Positions 9,103 through 17,065 of a stretch of 36,350 bases of DNA are shown here, piece after piece. Origin of the DNA: Anaeromyxobacter soli (GTDB taxonomy: Bacteria > Myxococcota > Myxococcia > Myxococcales > Anaeromyxobacteraceae). Below the pieces are notes generated by a model. The model had not been told where the DNA came from. It searched no databases and saw only the letters and a program-made list of their open reading frames with translations. Location of the stretch: NCBI RefSeq assembly GCF_022808855.1, contig NZ_JAKZLF010000005.1, positions 51,127 to 87,476 of the forward strand, read 5' to 3'. A program made the position numbers and the translations under genes. How positions within the stretch are numbered: position 1 is the first letter of the stretch; the number at the start of each line of letters is the position of its first letter.

Positions 9103-9777
9103 ATGCCCGACGATCCCACGCGCCCGCCCCTCGCGCCGCGCCGCACCGTCCACGCGGGCGACGGGGTCGCCTGGCTCGAGGCGGCCTCGCTCCCGGCGGA
9201 CCACGCGATCGTCACCTCCCTGCCGGACGCGTCCGAGCTGCCCGCGCTCGGGCCCGAGGGCTGGCGGGGCTGGTTCGTCCACGCGGCGGAGCGCGCCTGC
9301 CGGGCGGTCGCGGACGAGGCGGTCGCGATCTTCTACCAGACCGACGTGAAGCGGGACGGGCGCTGGGTGGACAAGGCGTTCCTCGTGCAGCTCGCGGCCG
9401 AGCGCGCCGGGAGCGGGCTCCTCTGGCACAAGATCGTGTGCCGCGTGCCGCCCGGGACGACCACCTTCGGCCGCCCCGCCTACGCTCACCTCCTCTGCGT
9501 GAGCCGGGGCCTGCGGCTCCTGCCGGGCCGGTCGTCGCCGGACGTCCTCCCCGTCCCGGGCGCGATGACCTGGGCGCGGGCGATGCCGCTCGAGGCGTGC
9601 GCCGCGGCCGCGCGGTTCCTCCGCGCCCACACCCGCTGCCGGGCGGTGGTGGACCCGTTCTGCGGCCTCGGGTCGATGCTCGCGGTGGCGAACGCGCACG
9701 GCCTCGACGCGATCGGCGTCGAGCTCTCGCGGCAGCGCGCGGAGCGGGCGCGGGCGCTCGCCCTGCCCGCCGCGTGA
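9103..9777 (+). CDS. SAM-dependent methyltransferase of the beta-class amino-MTase type
   Basis: A 224-residue protein whose motif order is that of beta-class N4/N6 amino-methyltransferases. A motif IV-like 'TSLPD' (residues 38-42) comes first. A 'LWHKIVCRVPPGTTTFGRPAYAHLLCVSR' type segment sits in the middle. The SAM-binding motif I 'DPFCGLGS' (184-191) followed by 'GLDAIGVELS' is near the C-terminus. In DNA methyltransferases motif IV is (D/T)(S)PP(Y/W/F). Here the second Pro and the aromatic residue are missing, so it may modify RNA or another substrate, or use a different catalytic geometry. No restriction endonuclease is adjacent. There is no Shine-Dalgarno; a -10-like box lies nine bases upstream. 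Confidence 0.7.
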   Translation: MPDDPTRPPLAPRRTVHAGDGVAWLEAASLPADHAIVTSLPDASELPALGPEGWRGWFVHAAERACRAVADEAVAIFYQTDVKRDGRWVDKAFLVQLAAERAGSGLLWHKIVCRVPPGTTTFGRPAYAHLLCVSRGLRLLPGRSSPDVLPVPGAMTWARAMPLEACAAAARFLRAHTRCRAVVDPFCGLGSMLAVANAHGLDAIGVELSRQRAERARALALPAA

Positions 9778-9855
9778 CCTCGTCGCCGCCTGCCTCCGCG
9801 AGCCGCGCGGCCCCCCGCCACGCCCCCGGGCGTCGCGCGCAGGAACCCGCCGTGC

Positions 9856-10137
9856 CTATCGAGCGCGCCCGCGGCGCGGCCTCGCCGCCACGAGCGCCAG
9901 CTTCTCTGCGCGCGTGAGCCGCTTCAGGGCGGCCTCGCGGCGGAGCGCCGCCGACCGATCCCCGGCCCGCTCCGAGTACACGAGCACCACCGGCAGGCGC
10001 GCGCGCGTGTAGCGGGCGCCCTCCCCCGCGGCGTGCCTCGCCAGGCGGCGCGCGACGTCGTTCGTCGCGCCGGTGTAGAGCGAGCCGTCGCCGCAGCGGA
10101 GGACGTAGACGTGCCAGGTCGGGGCGCGGCGGGGCAT
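9856..10137 (-). CDS. GIY-YIG nuclease family protein
   Basis: A 93-residue single-domain GIY-YIG protein similar in layout to the YhbQ/UPF0213 group. The two half-motifs appear as 'HVYVLRC' (9-15) and 'SLYTGATND' (19-27), followed by the conserved Arg in 'DVARRLARH', 'ARYTRARLP', and a Glu in 'ALRREAALKRL' that fits the metal-binding position. Members of this small group have been linked to DNA nicking or repair, but many are uncharacterised. The start at 10137 gives the normal family length. It lies 34 bp after the patatin gene on the same strand and is probably the last gene of the cytochrome-patatin operon. Confidence 0.88.
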   Translation of the reverse strand: MPRRAPTWHVYVLRCGDGSLYTGATNDVARRLARHAAGEGARYTRARLPVVLVYSERAGDRSAALRREAALKRLTRAEKLALVAARPRRGRAR

Positions 10138-10171
10138 CGACGAAAGCCCCTAGCACGAGCCGGAGCCCGCG

Positions 10172-11143
10172 TCAGCCGCCCGGGGTGCCCGCGCTCGCCG
10201 CCGGGGCGGGGCGGGGCCACGCCGCGAGCACCTCGCGGATCCGGGGCAGCGCCGCGCGGGCCGCCTCCATGCCCGCCCTGATCGCCGCGTCCTTGCGGTC
10301 GAAGTCGACGAAGCCCACGTCCTCCACGGCGGGCTGGATCGTCACGTCTGCGATCCCCCGGAGCTCCTCGGCCTCGGCGCGCGACACGAGGTTCACGACC
10401 CGGAAGATCACCTCGACGAAGTTCCTGGGGGTCGCCTTCGGCTCGAGCGCGGCGAGGTCCACCGCGATGACCACGTCCGCGCCCAGCTGCCGCGCGACGT
10501 CCACGGGCAGGTTCCGGACGACGCCGCCGTCCACCAGCACGCGCCCGCCGAGCCGGACGGGCTCGAGCACGCCCGGGATCGCGCACGACGCGCGCACCGC
10601 GCGCGCAACGTCCCCCTCGTGGAGCACCACTCGATCGCCGGTGTCGAGATCGGTCGCGACCGCCGCGACCGGGACGCGCAGGGCCTCGAACCTCCGCGCG
10701 TGGACGTGGTCGCGCACGAACCGCTCGAGCCGGTCCCCCGTCGCGAGCCCCTCGCCGAACAGCGCCGGCGCAAGGGAGAAGTCGAAGAAGTCGTGTCGGT
10801 CGAGGCTGCGCGCCATCCGCTCGAGGGCGTAGCTGTTGGGCTGAGCCGCGTAGACGGCGCCCACGAGGCTCCCGACGCTCGTCCCGACGATGAGCTCGAT
10901 GGGCACCCGGGCGTCCTCGAGCACGCGGATCACGCCCACGTGGGCGAAGCCGCGGGCGCCCCCGCCTCCGAGGACGAGCGCCACCCGTGGCGGCTGGTCG
11001 TCGAACGGCGCGGGCGGCACGTCGGGCAGCGGCGGCGCCGCGGTGCGGCAGGCGACGAGCGTGAGGAGCACGGCGAGCGCGCGGGGGGCGAGCCGCGGCG
11101 CGGAGAGGCGACGGCGGCGCGCCCCGCTCGACCGGGCGCTCAC
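10172..11143 (-). CDS. Patatin-like phospholipase lipoprotein
   Basis: A 323-residue patatin-family lipid acyl hydrolase (RssA/YlbK-like). It starts at a GTG at 11143 that overlaps the stop of the cytochrome gene as GTGA. An Arg-rich N-terminus leads into a lipoprotein signal with lipobox Cys32 ('LLTLVAC'), so it is probably anchored in the periplasm. All catalytic elements are present: oxyanion loop GGGGARG (59-65), nucleophile Ser89 in GTSVG, and Asp205 in the DGG motif, forming the Ser-Asp dyad. The conserved 'ASCAIPGVLEPV' segment is also visible. A membrane-lipid substrate is inferred. Coupling to a haem protein gene is unusual; it may only reflect shared envelope localisation. The frame stays open upstream, but that is the cytochrome's shadow. 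Confidence 0.92.
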   Translation of the reverse strand: MSARSSGARRRRLSAPRLAPRALAVLLTLVACRTAAPPLPDVPPAPFDDQPPRVALVLGGGGARGFAHVGVIRVLEDARVPIELIVGTSVGSLVGAVYAAQPNSYALERMARSLDRHDFFDFSLAPALFGEGLATGDRLERFVRDHVHARRFEALRVPVAAVATDLDTGDRVVLHEGDVARAVRASCAIPGVLEPVRLGGRVLVDGGVVRNLPVDVARQLGADVVIAVDLAALEPKATPRNFVEVIFRVVNLVSRAEAEELRGIADVTIQPAVEDVGFVDFDRKDAAIRAGMEAARAALPRIREVLAAWPRPAPAASAGTPGG

Positions 11144-12528
11144 CGCCCGAGCTCCTTCAGCACGGGTGGATCGACCTCGCCCTCCGCGAGCACCCGGTGG
11201 CAGAGATCGCAGTCCTGGGAGATCGTCCGGCCGTCCTCGGCCGCGTGCGCCTCGTCGTGGCAGCGGAAGCAGCCCGGGGCCTCCTCGTGCCCGACGAACG
11301 AGGGGTACGTCCCCCACCCGATGCGCATGCTGGGCCAGACGTTCGTGGCGTACACGTCGCCGAGCGCCGCCGCGGCCGCCTCGATCGCGTCGCTCCGGGA
11401 GCGGGCGACGTCCGGATGCTCCCGGGCGTAGAAGGCGCGCAACCCGTCCCGGATCGCGGCGCGCGCGGCCTCGTGGGACGGGTGCTCCTCTCGCACGAGC
11501 CGCACCCCCTCGCGCCGGACGAACGGCAACGCGCGATCGATCCGTCCCGCGACGATGGCGGCGTCCACCTCGCGCTCCGGGGTGCCGAACACGTGCGTCG
11601 GCCGGTTGTGACAGTCGACGCAGTCCATCGTCCGCCACTCCCCGCCGGCGCCCTCCACCGGCTCGGGCGCGCGGAAGGTGCGCCGCGTGCCATCGGCGAG
11701 CGTGAGCTCCACCGCCCCGATCCTGCTCCGGGAAGGATCCGCCTGGTAGCGCACCTGCACGCCGGGGCGGACGTGCCAGTGGACGCCGCCGCCGCCCTGC
11801 TCTCCGCCGCCGACGTGCACGACGAGCACCGTCCGCCGCGGTGTGCTCGCCGCGTCGTCCGCGTGCGAGGTGCGCACGCGCAGCCGGTCGCCGACGAACC
11901 GGGTCGGCCAGTGGCAGCGCTCGCACGTGTCCCGCGCCGGGCGGAGGTCGTGGACCGGCACCGGGATCGGGCGCTCGTACAGGTCGAAGGTCACCGACAC
12001 GAGCTGCCACGCGCCGGACAGCTTCGACTTCACGAACCAGGGCGCACCGGGCCCGATGTGGCATTCCACGCACGCGACGCGCGCGTGGTTCGAGCGCTGG
12101 TACGCGGTGAACTCCGGATCCATCACGCTGTGGCACGACCCGCAGAACGCCGGCGAGTCCATCACCTCGACCGCCCCGAACGTCGCGAGCGCGACGATGA
12201 CCACGTTCACCACCGTCAGCGCGGCGATGAAGAGGACGCGCCTGCGGGTCGCGGGGTGGTTGAGGTCGACCACCGGCAGCGCCGGCTCCTCGCCGCCTCC
12301 GGCGCGGCGGCGCCGCGCGAGCCAGTCGCCGAGGGGGATGAGGAGGAGCCCGACGACGAAGACCCCCGGCAGGATCACGAACGCCAGGATCCCGAGGTAG
12401 GGGCCGCCGTGATACCCGACCAGCCCGAGCGCGAGCAGGGTCACGACGAGGATGCCCGCGACGGTGGCGGCGATCGCGCCCGCGAGCCCGAGCGGACTGC
12501 GCGTGAGATCCGCGAACAGGCGCCTCAT
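11140..12528 (-). CDS. Hexahaem NapC/NirT-type membrane cytochrome c
   Basis: A 462-residue protein with three N-terminal hydrophobic helices (about 12-38, 43-67 and 99-121) and six CXXCH c-type haem motifs starting at Cys129 (CGSCH), 153 (CVECH), 202 (CERCH), 303 (CVDCH), 420 (CFRCH) and 440 (CDLCH). The first block, with 'MDSPAFCGSCHSVMDPEFTAY', is the NapC/NirT signature, whose members oxidise menaquinol and pass electrons to periplasmic reductases. The usual four-haem domain is extended, with a long insert between haems 3 and 4 and between 4 and 5. A quinol-linked periplasmic electron conduit is inferred; the partner reductase is not in the window. GGGGAGGGGAG precedes the ATG. The stop overlaps the patatin start. 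Confidence 0.92.
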   Translation of the reverse strand: MRRLFADLTRSPLGLAGAIAATVAGILVVTLLALGLVGYHGGPYLGILAFVILPGVFVVGLLLIPLGDWLARRRRAGGGEEPALPVVDLNHPATRRRVLFIAALTVVNVVIVALATFGAVEVMDSPAFCGSCHSVMDPEFTAYQRSNHARVACVECHIGPGAPWFVKSKLSGAWQLVSVTFDLYERPIPVPVHDLRPARDTCERCHWPTRFVGDRLRVRTSHADDAASTPRRTVLVVHVGGGEQGGGGVHWHVRPGVQVRYQADPSRSRIGAVELTLADGTRRTFRAPEPVEGAGGEWRTMDCVDCHNRPTHVFGTPEREVDAAIVAGRIDRALPFVRREGVRLVREEHPSHEAARAAIRDGLRAFYAREHPDVARSRSDAIEAAAAALGDVYATNVWPSMRIGWGTYPSFVGHEEAPGCFRCHDEAHAAEDGRTISQDCDLCHRVLAEGEVDPPVLKELGR

Positions 12529-12692
12529 CTCCCCTCCCCGGCGGCGTGTCCGGCGACGCCGCCGCCATCATGCGTCCGCGGCCGCCGGCGCTGGTCGCGC
12601 GATGGCGGCTCCGGTGGGGAGGACCCGGCGGGTGCGACGGGATGGCAGGCTGCCGCGGGCAGTAGCATGCACCGCAGCAGGTCTCGGCGGCC

Positions 12693-14453
12693 TCAGGCGG
12701 ACGTGCGGAGGACCGGCGTTTCCGCGGCCTCGAGCCCGAGCTCGAACCAGAACCGGCTCCCGACGCCCACCTCGCTCTCGACGCGCAGCTCGCCGCCCAT
12801 GAGCGCCACGAGCTGGCGGCTGATCGCGAGCCCGAGGCCGACGCCGGCCCGGGCGCTGCGCGCGGAGGCCCCCTGGCGGAACGGCTGGAACACGCCCTCG
12901 AGCTCCTCCGCTGCGATGCCGGCCCCGGTGTCGCTGACGGCGAACGAGACGGCGGACCCCGCCGCGCGGACCTCGAGCGCGACCTCGCCCCGCGCGGTGA
13001 ACTTGACCGCGTTCCCCAGCAGGTTGAGCAGCACCTGCCGGAGCCGCACCTCGTCCGCGAGGACGTAGGTCGGCAGCCCTGCGCCGACGTCCACCTTGAG
13101 GTCGAGCCCCTTCTCGTCCGCCTCCAGCCGGACGAGCTCCCCGGTCGTGCTGGCGAGCTCGTGGAGGTGCGTCGTCCCGAGCCGCAGCTCCAGGCGCCCC
13201 GCCTCGATGCGCGACAGCTCCAGCAGATCCTGCACGAGGTCCAGGACGTGCGCGCCGCTCCGCCGGATGACGGCGGCGTGCCCGAGCGCCCGCGGCCCTG
13301 AGCTCGCGTCGCGCTCGAGCAGCCACGCCCGGCCGAGGATGGCGTTGAGCGGCGTGCGGACGTCGTGGCTCATCCGGGCGAGGAAGTCCGACTTGGCCCG
13401 GTTCGCGTCGTCGGCGGCGCGGCGCGCCTGCTCCGCCACCTCATGCGCCTCACGGAGCTTCGCCTCGCCCTCCCGGAGCGCTGCCACCTGGCGGTCGAGC
13501 TCGGCGGTGCGCTCCGCGACCGTCTCCTCGAGCGCGTCCCGCGCCTCACGCAGCCGCGCCTCGCCGCGCCGCCGGTCCTCGTCGAGGACGGAGAGCGCGA
13601 GGAGCGGCAGCGCCGTCGCGACGAGGAAGAGCTGGAGCGCGAGGACGTTGTGGGCCGGCGAGGCGCCGGTGAACGGCCCGAGCCCGTGGCGCGTCGCGGC
13701 GAGCGCGAGCAGCGCGACCGCGGAGACCGCGGTGCTCGCGCCGAGCGTGCCGAAGCGGATCGCGGCCCAGAGGAGCAGCGGGAGCGGCAGGTAGAGCGCG
13801 CCGGGCCACGCGCTCTCGCCGGCATGGTGCCAGAACGCGAAGGCGACCGCGACGGCGAGCCCGGCGCAGAGCGCGAGCGCCTCGGCGACGCGGCGGGGGC
13901 TCCCCGGCGAGCGCCAGGGGCGCCGCGCGAGCCAGAGCAGGATCGTGGGGGTGAGCGTGAGGTGCGCGAGCGCGTCCCCCAGGAACCAGCGGCCCCACGC
14001 AGTGCCGTAGGCGGAGCCGGCGGCGACCGCCGCCGCCGCCCCGGGGAGCGCCGCGACCGCGGGCGCGAGGAGCACCGCGAACACCGCGAAGCGCGCCGCG
14101 ACACCGATCGTGACGGTGGAGGCCGGGCAGCCGGCGCGCCGCAAGAGCCACGCGGCGACGACCACCTCGACCGCGTTCGCCGCCGCGAACCCGGCCGCGG
14201 TCGAGGACGGGAATCCCATGACGAGGTCGGACGCGAGCTCCGCCAGGACGACCGCCGCGAGGAGGGCCGCCCACCGGCGCCGGGGCGAGCGGAGCAGCGC
14301 CACGAGCGCGAGCGTGTTCGGCACCCAGAACGCAGCGATCGACTCGGCGCCGACGTTGAAGGCGGAGCCGAGGCGCGCGGCGAGGAAATACCCTGCGAGG
14401 AGGGCGAACGGACCGACGACGGCGCGGACGGACGGCAGGGGAACTCGGGGCAT
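12693..14453 (-). CDS. MASE1-domain sensor histidine kinase
   Basis: A 586-residue membrane sensor kinase. Residues ~1-280 hold about eight hydrophobic helices of the MASE1 sensory type, with early 'SIAAFWVPNTLALVALL'. A coiled coil (~285-350, 'LEETVAERTAELDRQ') leads into the HisKA dimerisation domain with phospho-acceptor His363 in 'SHDVRTPLN'. The HATPase domain shows the N box 'LLGNAVKF', G1 'DTGAGI', and G2 'GVGLGLAI'. There is no receiver domain and no response regulator gene next to it, so it is an orphan kinase. MASE1 ligands are mostly unknown. A 164-bp gap separates it from the cytochrome operon downstream on the same strand. The gene is divergent from a small charged protein. Confidence 0.92.
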   Translation of the reverse strand: MPRVPLPSVRAVVGPFALLAGYFLAARLGSAFNVGAESIAAFWVPNTLALVALLRSPRRRWAALLAAVVLAELASDLVMGFPSSTAAGFAAANAVEVVVAAWLLRRAGCPASTVTIGVAARFAVFAVLLAPAVAALPGAAAAVAAGSAYGTAWGRWFLGDALAHLTLTPTILLWLARRPWRSPGSPRRVAEALALCAGLAVAVAFAFWHHAGESAWPGALYLPLPLLLWAAIRFGTLGASTAVSAVALLALAATRHGLGPFTGASPAHNVLALQLFLVATALPLLALSVLDEDRRRGEARLREARDALEETVAERTAELDRQVAALREGEAKLREAHEVAEQARRAADDANRAKSDFLARMSHDVRTPLNAILGRAWLLERDASSGPRALGHAAVIRRSGAHVLDLVQDLLELSRIEAGRLELRLGTTHLHELASTTGELVRLEADEKGLDLKVDVGAGLPTYVLADEVRLRQVLLNLLGNAVKFTARGEVALEVRAAGSAVSFAVSDTGAGIAAEELEGVFQPFRQGASARSARAGVGLGLAISRQLVALMGGELRVESEVGVGSRFWFELGLEAAETPVLRTSA

Positions 14454-14695
14454 GCTCGCTCGGGCTCGCGGTGGCGCTCGGCGCGGGGAGCGCGGTTCCT
14501 AACGGCGCGAGGGCGCGGGCGCGAGCCGCGACGCCTCCCGTGCCCACGGTACGGTCGAAGCCTTAGCCCGAGGCTGCGCACGGACCGGGCGGACGAGCGC
14601 CACCCGGAGTCGCACACCGCGCGGACGCGAGCGCCGCGCGTTGTCCGGCCCCGATCGCGTCGGCAGCTTTGGGAGCGACACGAGGGAGGGACGAC

Positions 14696-14923
14696 ATGGA
14701 CGAGAAGGTTCGACCCGGCCAGGCGGTGGAGGGCGAGGGCAGCAGGGAGGCGGACCGGCACTACCGCGAAGGCGTGCGAGAGCACCTGCGCAAGGGCCAC
14801 GTCGAGGAGGAGGCGGAGCGGGCGGCGCGGGAGGTCGCCGAGCGACCGGACGAGTTCCGGCGTGCCGAGGAGGAGGGGAAGAGGCGCAGCGCCGGCGATC
14901 TGCCGGAGGACCTCGAGCGCTGA
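14696..14923 (+). CDS. Small highly charged protein, 75 residues
   Basis: A 75-residue hydrophilic protein, predicted mostly helical, with no signal or membrane segment. The ATG at 14696 has GAGGGAGG seven bases upstream; an earlier in-frame ATG at 14669 lacks a comparable site. The sequence runs 'ADRHYREGVREHLRKGHVEEEAERAAREV', then 'EEEGKRRSAGDL'. This looks like the widespread uncharacterised proteins that combine an early aromatic/basic 'Y-E-F-K-G-VEE-A-AA' helix with a Glu/Ala tail and often accompany stress genes. That likeness is from memory and is not proof of function. It is the last gene before a strong terminator. Confidence 0.65.
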   Translation: MDEKVRPGQAVEGEGSREADRHYREGVREHLRKGHVEEEAERAAREVAERPDEFRRAEEEGKRRSAGDLPEDLER

Positions 14924-14935
14924 GCTCTCCGCCCA

Positions 14936-14968
14936 CCGCTCGCCCTTCGATGGCCTGAGGGCGAGCGG
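14936..14968. repeat. REP-like palindrome
   Basis: CCGCTCGCCC (14936-14945) and GGGCGAGCGG (14959-14968) form a perfect inverted repeat, extendable to 11 bp by the flanking A and T, around a 13-base loop starting TTCGA. A related stretch with 'CTGTCGAAG' lies at 14989-14998. Palindromes of the type 'GCTCGCCCTTCGA...' are dispersed, REP-like intergenic elements in many high-GC genomes, which I recall from general knowledge. Only one full copy is present in this window. Confidence 0.5.
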
Positions 14969-15018
14969 TCCTCGATCCGCGCGGCGAGCCTGTCGAAGCA
15001 CGAGCGCGGAGCGGGCAC

Positions 15019-15050
15019 GCGGGCGGTCCGGCCTCGGTCGGACCGCCCGC
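15019..15050. terminator. Bidirectional terminator between convergent genes
   Basis: A perfect 12-bp stem (15019-15030 with 15039-15050) encloses an 8-base loop GCCTCGGT and is followed on the plus strand by TCGCCCTTTC. It sits between the plus-strand gene ending at 14923 and the minus-strand gene ending at 15074, so it can serve both. Confidence 0.7.
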
Positions 15051-15073
15051 TCGCCCTTTCGGCCCGTCCCGGG

Positions 15074-15358
15074 TCAGCGCACGAGCCGCAGCGTCGAGGC
15101 CGGCTCGACGATCCCGAGCAGGAAGAGGACCCAGAGCGCCACCCAACCCACGAGCAGCACCACCGCCGCGACCGCGTCGGGCGTCACGGCGCTGGCCGCC
15201 CGCCGCGCCGCCGCGAGCGTCGCGCGACCCGCGGCGCGTTCGATCGCGCGTCGGGTGCGGCGGCGAGGCGGCTCGGGGGTAGCGGCACGGCGCCCCGGGG
15301 CCCACGCGCCGGGGACCCACGTGGGCGGTGAAATACGGCTTCCGGCAGGCGACGTCAT
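15074..15358 (-). CDS. Small basic protein with C-terminal membrane helix
   Basis: A 94-residue protein. The first 60 residues are basic and Ala/Pro/Arg-rich ('RRRTRRAIERAAGRATLAAARR'), followed by one strong hydrophobic helix ('AVAAVVLLVGWVALWVLFLLGIV', ~63-85) near the C-terminus. This gives a tail-anchor-like topology with a positive cytoplasmic part. The ATG at 15358 has AAGGAG eight bases upstream, which supports the gene being real. I recognise no family. It is divergent from the LysR gene with only 60 bp between the two starts, so the LysR protein may regulate it. Confidence 0.65.
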   Translation of the reverse strand: MTSPAGSRISPPTWVPGAWAPGRRAATPEPPRRRTRRAIERAAGRATLAAARRAASAVTPDAVAAVVLLVGWVALWVLFLLGIVEPASTLRLVR

Positions 15359-15378
15359 CGTGCACTCCTTTTCGGGAT

Positions 15379-15395
15379 CCGCGCGCGCCGCGCGG
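15379..15395. promoter_or_regulatory. 17-bp palindrome in the divergent LysR promoter
   Basis: CCGCGCG-CGC-CGCGCGG is a perfect inverted repeat with a 3-base centre. It lies in the 60 bp between the small membrane protein and the LysR gene and directly abuts TACGTT (15396-15401), a plausible -10 for the LysR gene. A regulator bound here would control both directions. It lacks the T-N11-A core usual for LysR boxes, and GC palindromes occur by chance in such DNA. Confidence 0.35.
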
Positions 15396-15418
15396 TACGT
15401 TCGAGGAGAGGTCTAGCG

Positions 15419-16360
15419 ATGGCGAGGGCACCGCTGAACGCGCAGCCGAGCACCGCCCCCGCGCACGAACGCGCGGGCCGGCTCGACTGGGGCAACCTGC
15501 GGTTCTTCCTCGAGCTCTCCCGCTCCGGCAGCCTCTCGCGCGCGGCGCAGCGCCTCGCGGTGGACCGCAACACCGTGGCGCGCCGGGTCGCGGCGCTCGA
15601 GGAGGAGCTGAAGCTCCCGCTCTTCGAGCGCGGCCCTCAGGGCTGGATGCGGACGGCGGCCGGGGACGAGCTGGCCGCCCTCGCCTCCCGGATCGAGGAG
15701 GACGTGCTCGCGCTCGCCCGGCACGTGGACGCGCGCGACCGCGCCATCGCGGGGACCGTGCGCCTCACGACGGCGATGCACCTCTCGGCGCACCTGCTCG
15801 TCCCGGCGCTCCCCTCCCTGCGCGAGCGGCACCCCGCGCTCCTCCTCGAGATCGCCGCCGATCAGCGCACCTTCGACCTGAGCCGCCGCGAGGCGGACCT
15901 CGCGCTGCGGATGGGCCGGCCGCCCGACGCGGGGCTCGTCACGCGCAAGCTGTCCGACGTCGCCTACGGGCTCTACGCCGGGCGTGCGTCCCCGGCGGCC
16001 CGGCGCGGCGAGGTCGATCTCGCGGGGGATCCGTTCCTCGGCCTCGACGACTCGCTCGCGAGCTCCCCCCAGGAGCGCTGGCTCGCGCGCGTCGCGCCGC
16101 AGCGCCACATCGTGTTCCGGTGCAACAGCACCGCCTCGCTCCACGCCGCGGTGCGGATCGGGATCGGCGTCGCGGTCCTGCCCTGCTTCGTGGCCGAGGG
16201 CGACGCCGGCCTCGTCCGGCTGGACGCGCCCGAGCCGCCGCACCACGAGCTGTGGCTGCTCGTGCACGGCGATCTCCGCCGCACGCCGCGCGTGCGCGCG
16301 GTCATCGACTGGGTCGACGCGCTCGTCGCCGCGGCGCGGCCCGCGCTGTGCGGGCCCTGA
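15419..16360 (+). CDS. LysR-family transcriptional regulator
   Basis: A 313-residue LysR regulator. An N-terminal tail of about 22 residues precedes the winged helix-turn-helix: 'LRFFLELSRSGSLSRAAQRLAVDRNTVARRVAALEEEL', residues ~26-64, ending in the typical 'LPLFERGPQGW'. The inducer-binding domain from ~95 has the standard 'VRLTTAMHLSAHLLVPALPSLRERHP' hinge and the late 'AVRIGIGVAVLPCFVAEGD' block. The recognition helix carries 'DRNTVARRV' where many LysR proteins have 'QPAVSRQI', a variant seen in the group with 'DRTTVSRRV'. GAGGAGAGG precedes the ATG. The divergent small membrane protein is the likeliest target besides itself. The effector is unknown. Confidence 0.93.
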   Translation: MARAPLNAQPSTAPAHERAGRLDWGNLRFFLELSRSGSLSRAAQRLAVDRNTVARRVAALEEELKLPLFERGPQGWMRTAAGDELAALASRIEEDVLALARHVDARDRAIAGTVRLTTAMHLSAHLLVPALPSLRERHPALLLEIAADQRTFDLSRREADLALRMGRPPDAGLVTRKLSDVAYGLYAGRASPAARRGEVDLAGDPFLGLDDSLASSPQERWLARVAPQRHIVFRCNSTASLHAAVRIGIGVAVLPCFVAEGDAGLVRLDAPEPPHHELWLLVHGDLRRTPRVRAVIDWVDALVAAARPALCGP

Positions 16361-16426
16361 CCGGCCTCACCGCGCGGCAACCGCCTCGGCGACGCCACCG
16401 GTCCTCGCGACGGGCTCGATCATGCA

Positions 16427-16867
16427 TCAGAGCGGGAACGCGAGCCGCACGCCGATCATCGCCGTCGGGTCGAGGTAGCCGACCTCGAGCCCGAACGACA
16501 CCGCCCGCGCCACGAGGCCGAAGCCGACCGCGGCGTGGAGCTTGAGGGCGTCGTCGTCGTCGAACACGATCCACGGCCCGGCGAGCCCCTCGACGTACAG
16601 GCGGTCCATCCGCACGCCCAGCTTCACGTCGAGCGGGACGCCGACCCGCGACGGCTCGGAGAGGAGCATCGCACCGAAGCGCGCGCCGACGGAGAGGTGC
16701 CGGGCGAGCGGCGTCGCGACGCCGAGCGTGAGCTGGAACTCGCCGATCTCCGGGTCGAGCAGGTAGTCCGCTCCGAGCCCGAGGGCGACGGAGGCGTCGG
16801 CCGGGCGCGCCCAGGCGAGGGCGGCGGCGACGGCGAGGGAGGCGACGAGGGCGCGGCGGACGGTCAT
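16427..16867 (-). CDS. Small outer-membrane beta-barrel-like protein
   Basis: A 146-residue exported protein. The start is at 16867 (MTVRRALVASL), where AGGAG lies eight bases upstream and a clean signal peptide follows, with cleavage likely after 'RPADA'. The mature ~120 residues alternate hydrophobic and polar residues in strand-like runs: 'VALGLGADYLL', 'FQLTLGVATPL', 'LSVGARFGAMLL', 'DVKLGVRM', 'AVGFGLVARAVSFGLEVGYL'. It ends in 'IGVRLAFPL', close to the C-terminal aromatic pattern of outer-membrane barrels. I therefore infer a small barrel of about eight strands. No specific family is recognised. It is convergent with the LysR gene and divergent from the DUF2059 gene. Confidence 0.7.
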   Translation of the reverse strand: MTVRRALVASLAVAAALAWARPADASVALGLGADYLLDPEIGEFQLTLGVATPLARHLSVGARFGAMLLSEPSRVGVPLDVKLGVRMDRLYVEGLAGPWIVFDDDDALKLHAAVGFGLVARAVSFGLEVGYLDPTAMIGVRLAFPL

Positions 16868-17065
16868 GGAGAGGCTCCTGCGGTTCATGGCCGCAGGGCG
16901 GCCGATCGCCCGCCATCCTACGCAGCGAGCGACCGCAGCAAAGGCACCGCGGTCGGTGTCTCGGCGCTCATGTGCGGAGCGCGGCGGGAGCCGAACCAAG
17001 TGGGTCGCGGTTGCACCCCTCGCGTGCTACTAACGTTTTCCGCCCATTCGAACCCGGAGCCCTGA

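Noticed and set aside
9103..10137. A restriction-modification system (methyltransferase plus GIY-YIG nuclease)
   Set aside because: The two genes are convergent. The methyltransferase lacks a proper motif IV, the GIY-YIG protein is the short housekeeping type, and it belongs to the cytochrome-patatin strand.
10172..12571. A single 799-codon protein covering the patatin and the cytochrome
   Set aside because: The upstream part is a shadow frame of the cytochrome. The patatin proper begins at the GTG at 11143 with its own lipoprotein signal, overlapping the cytochrome stop.
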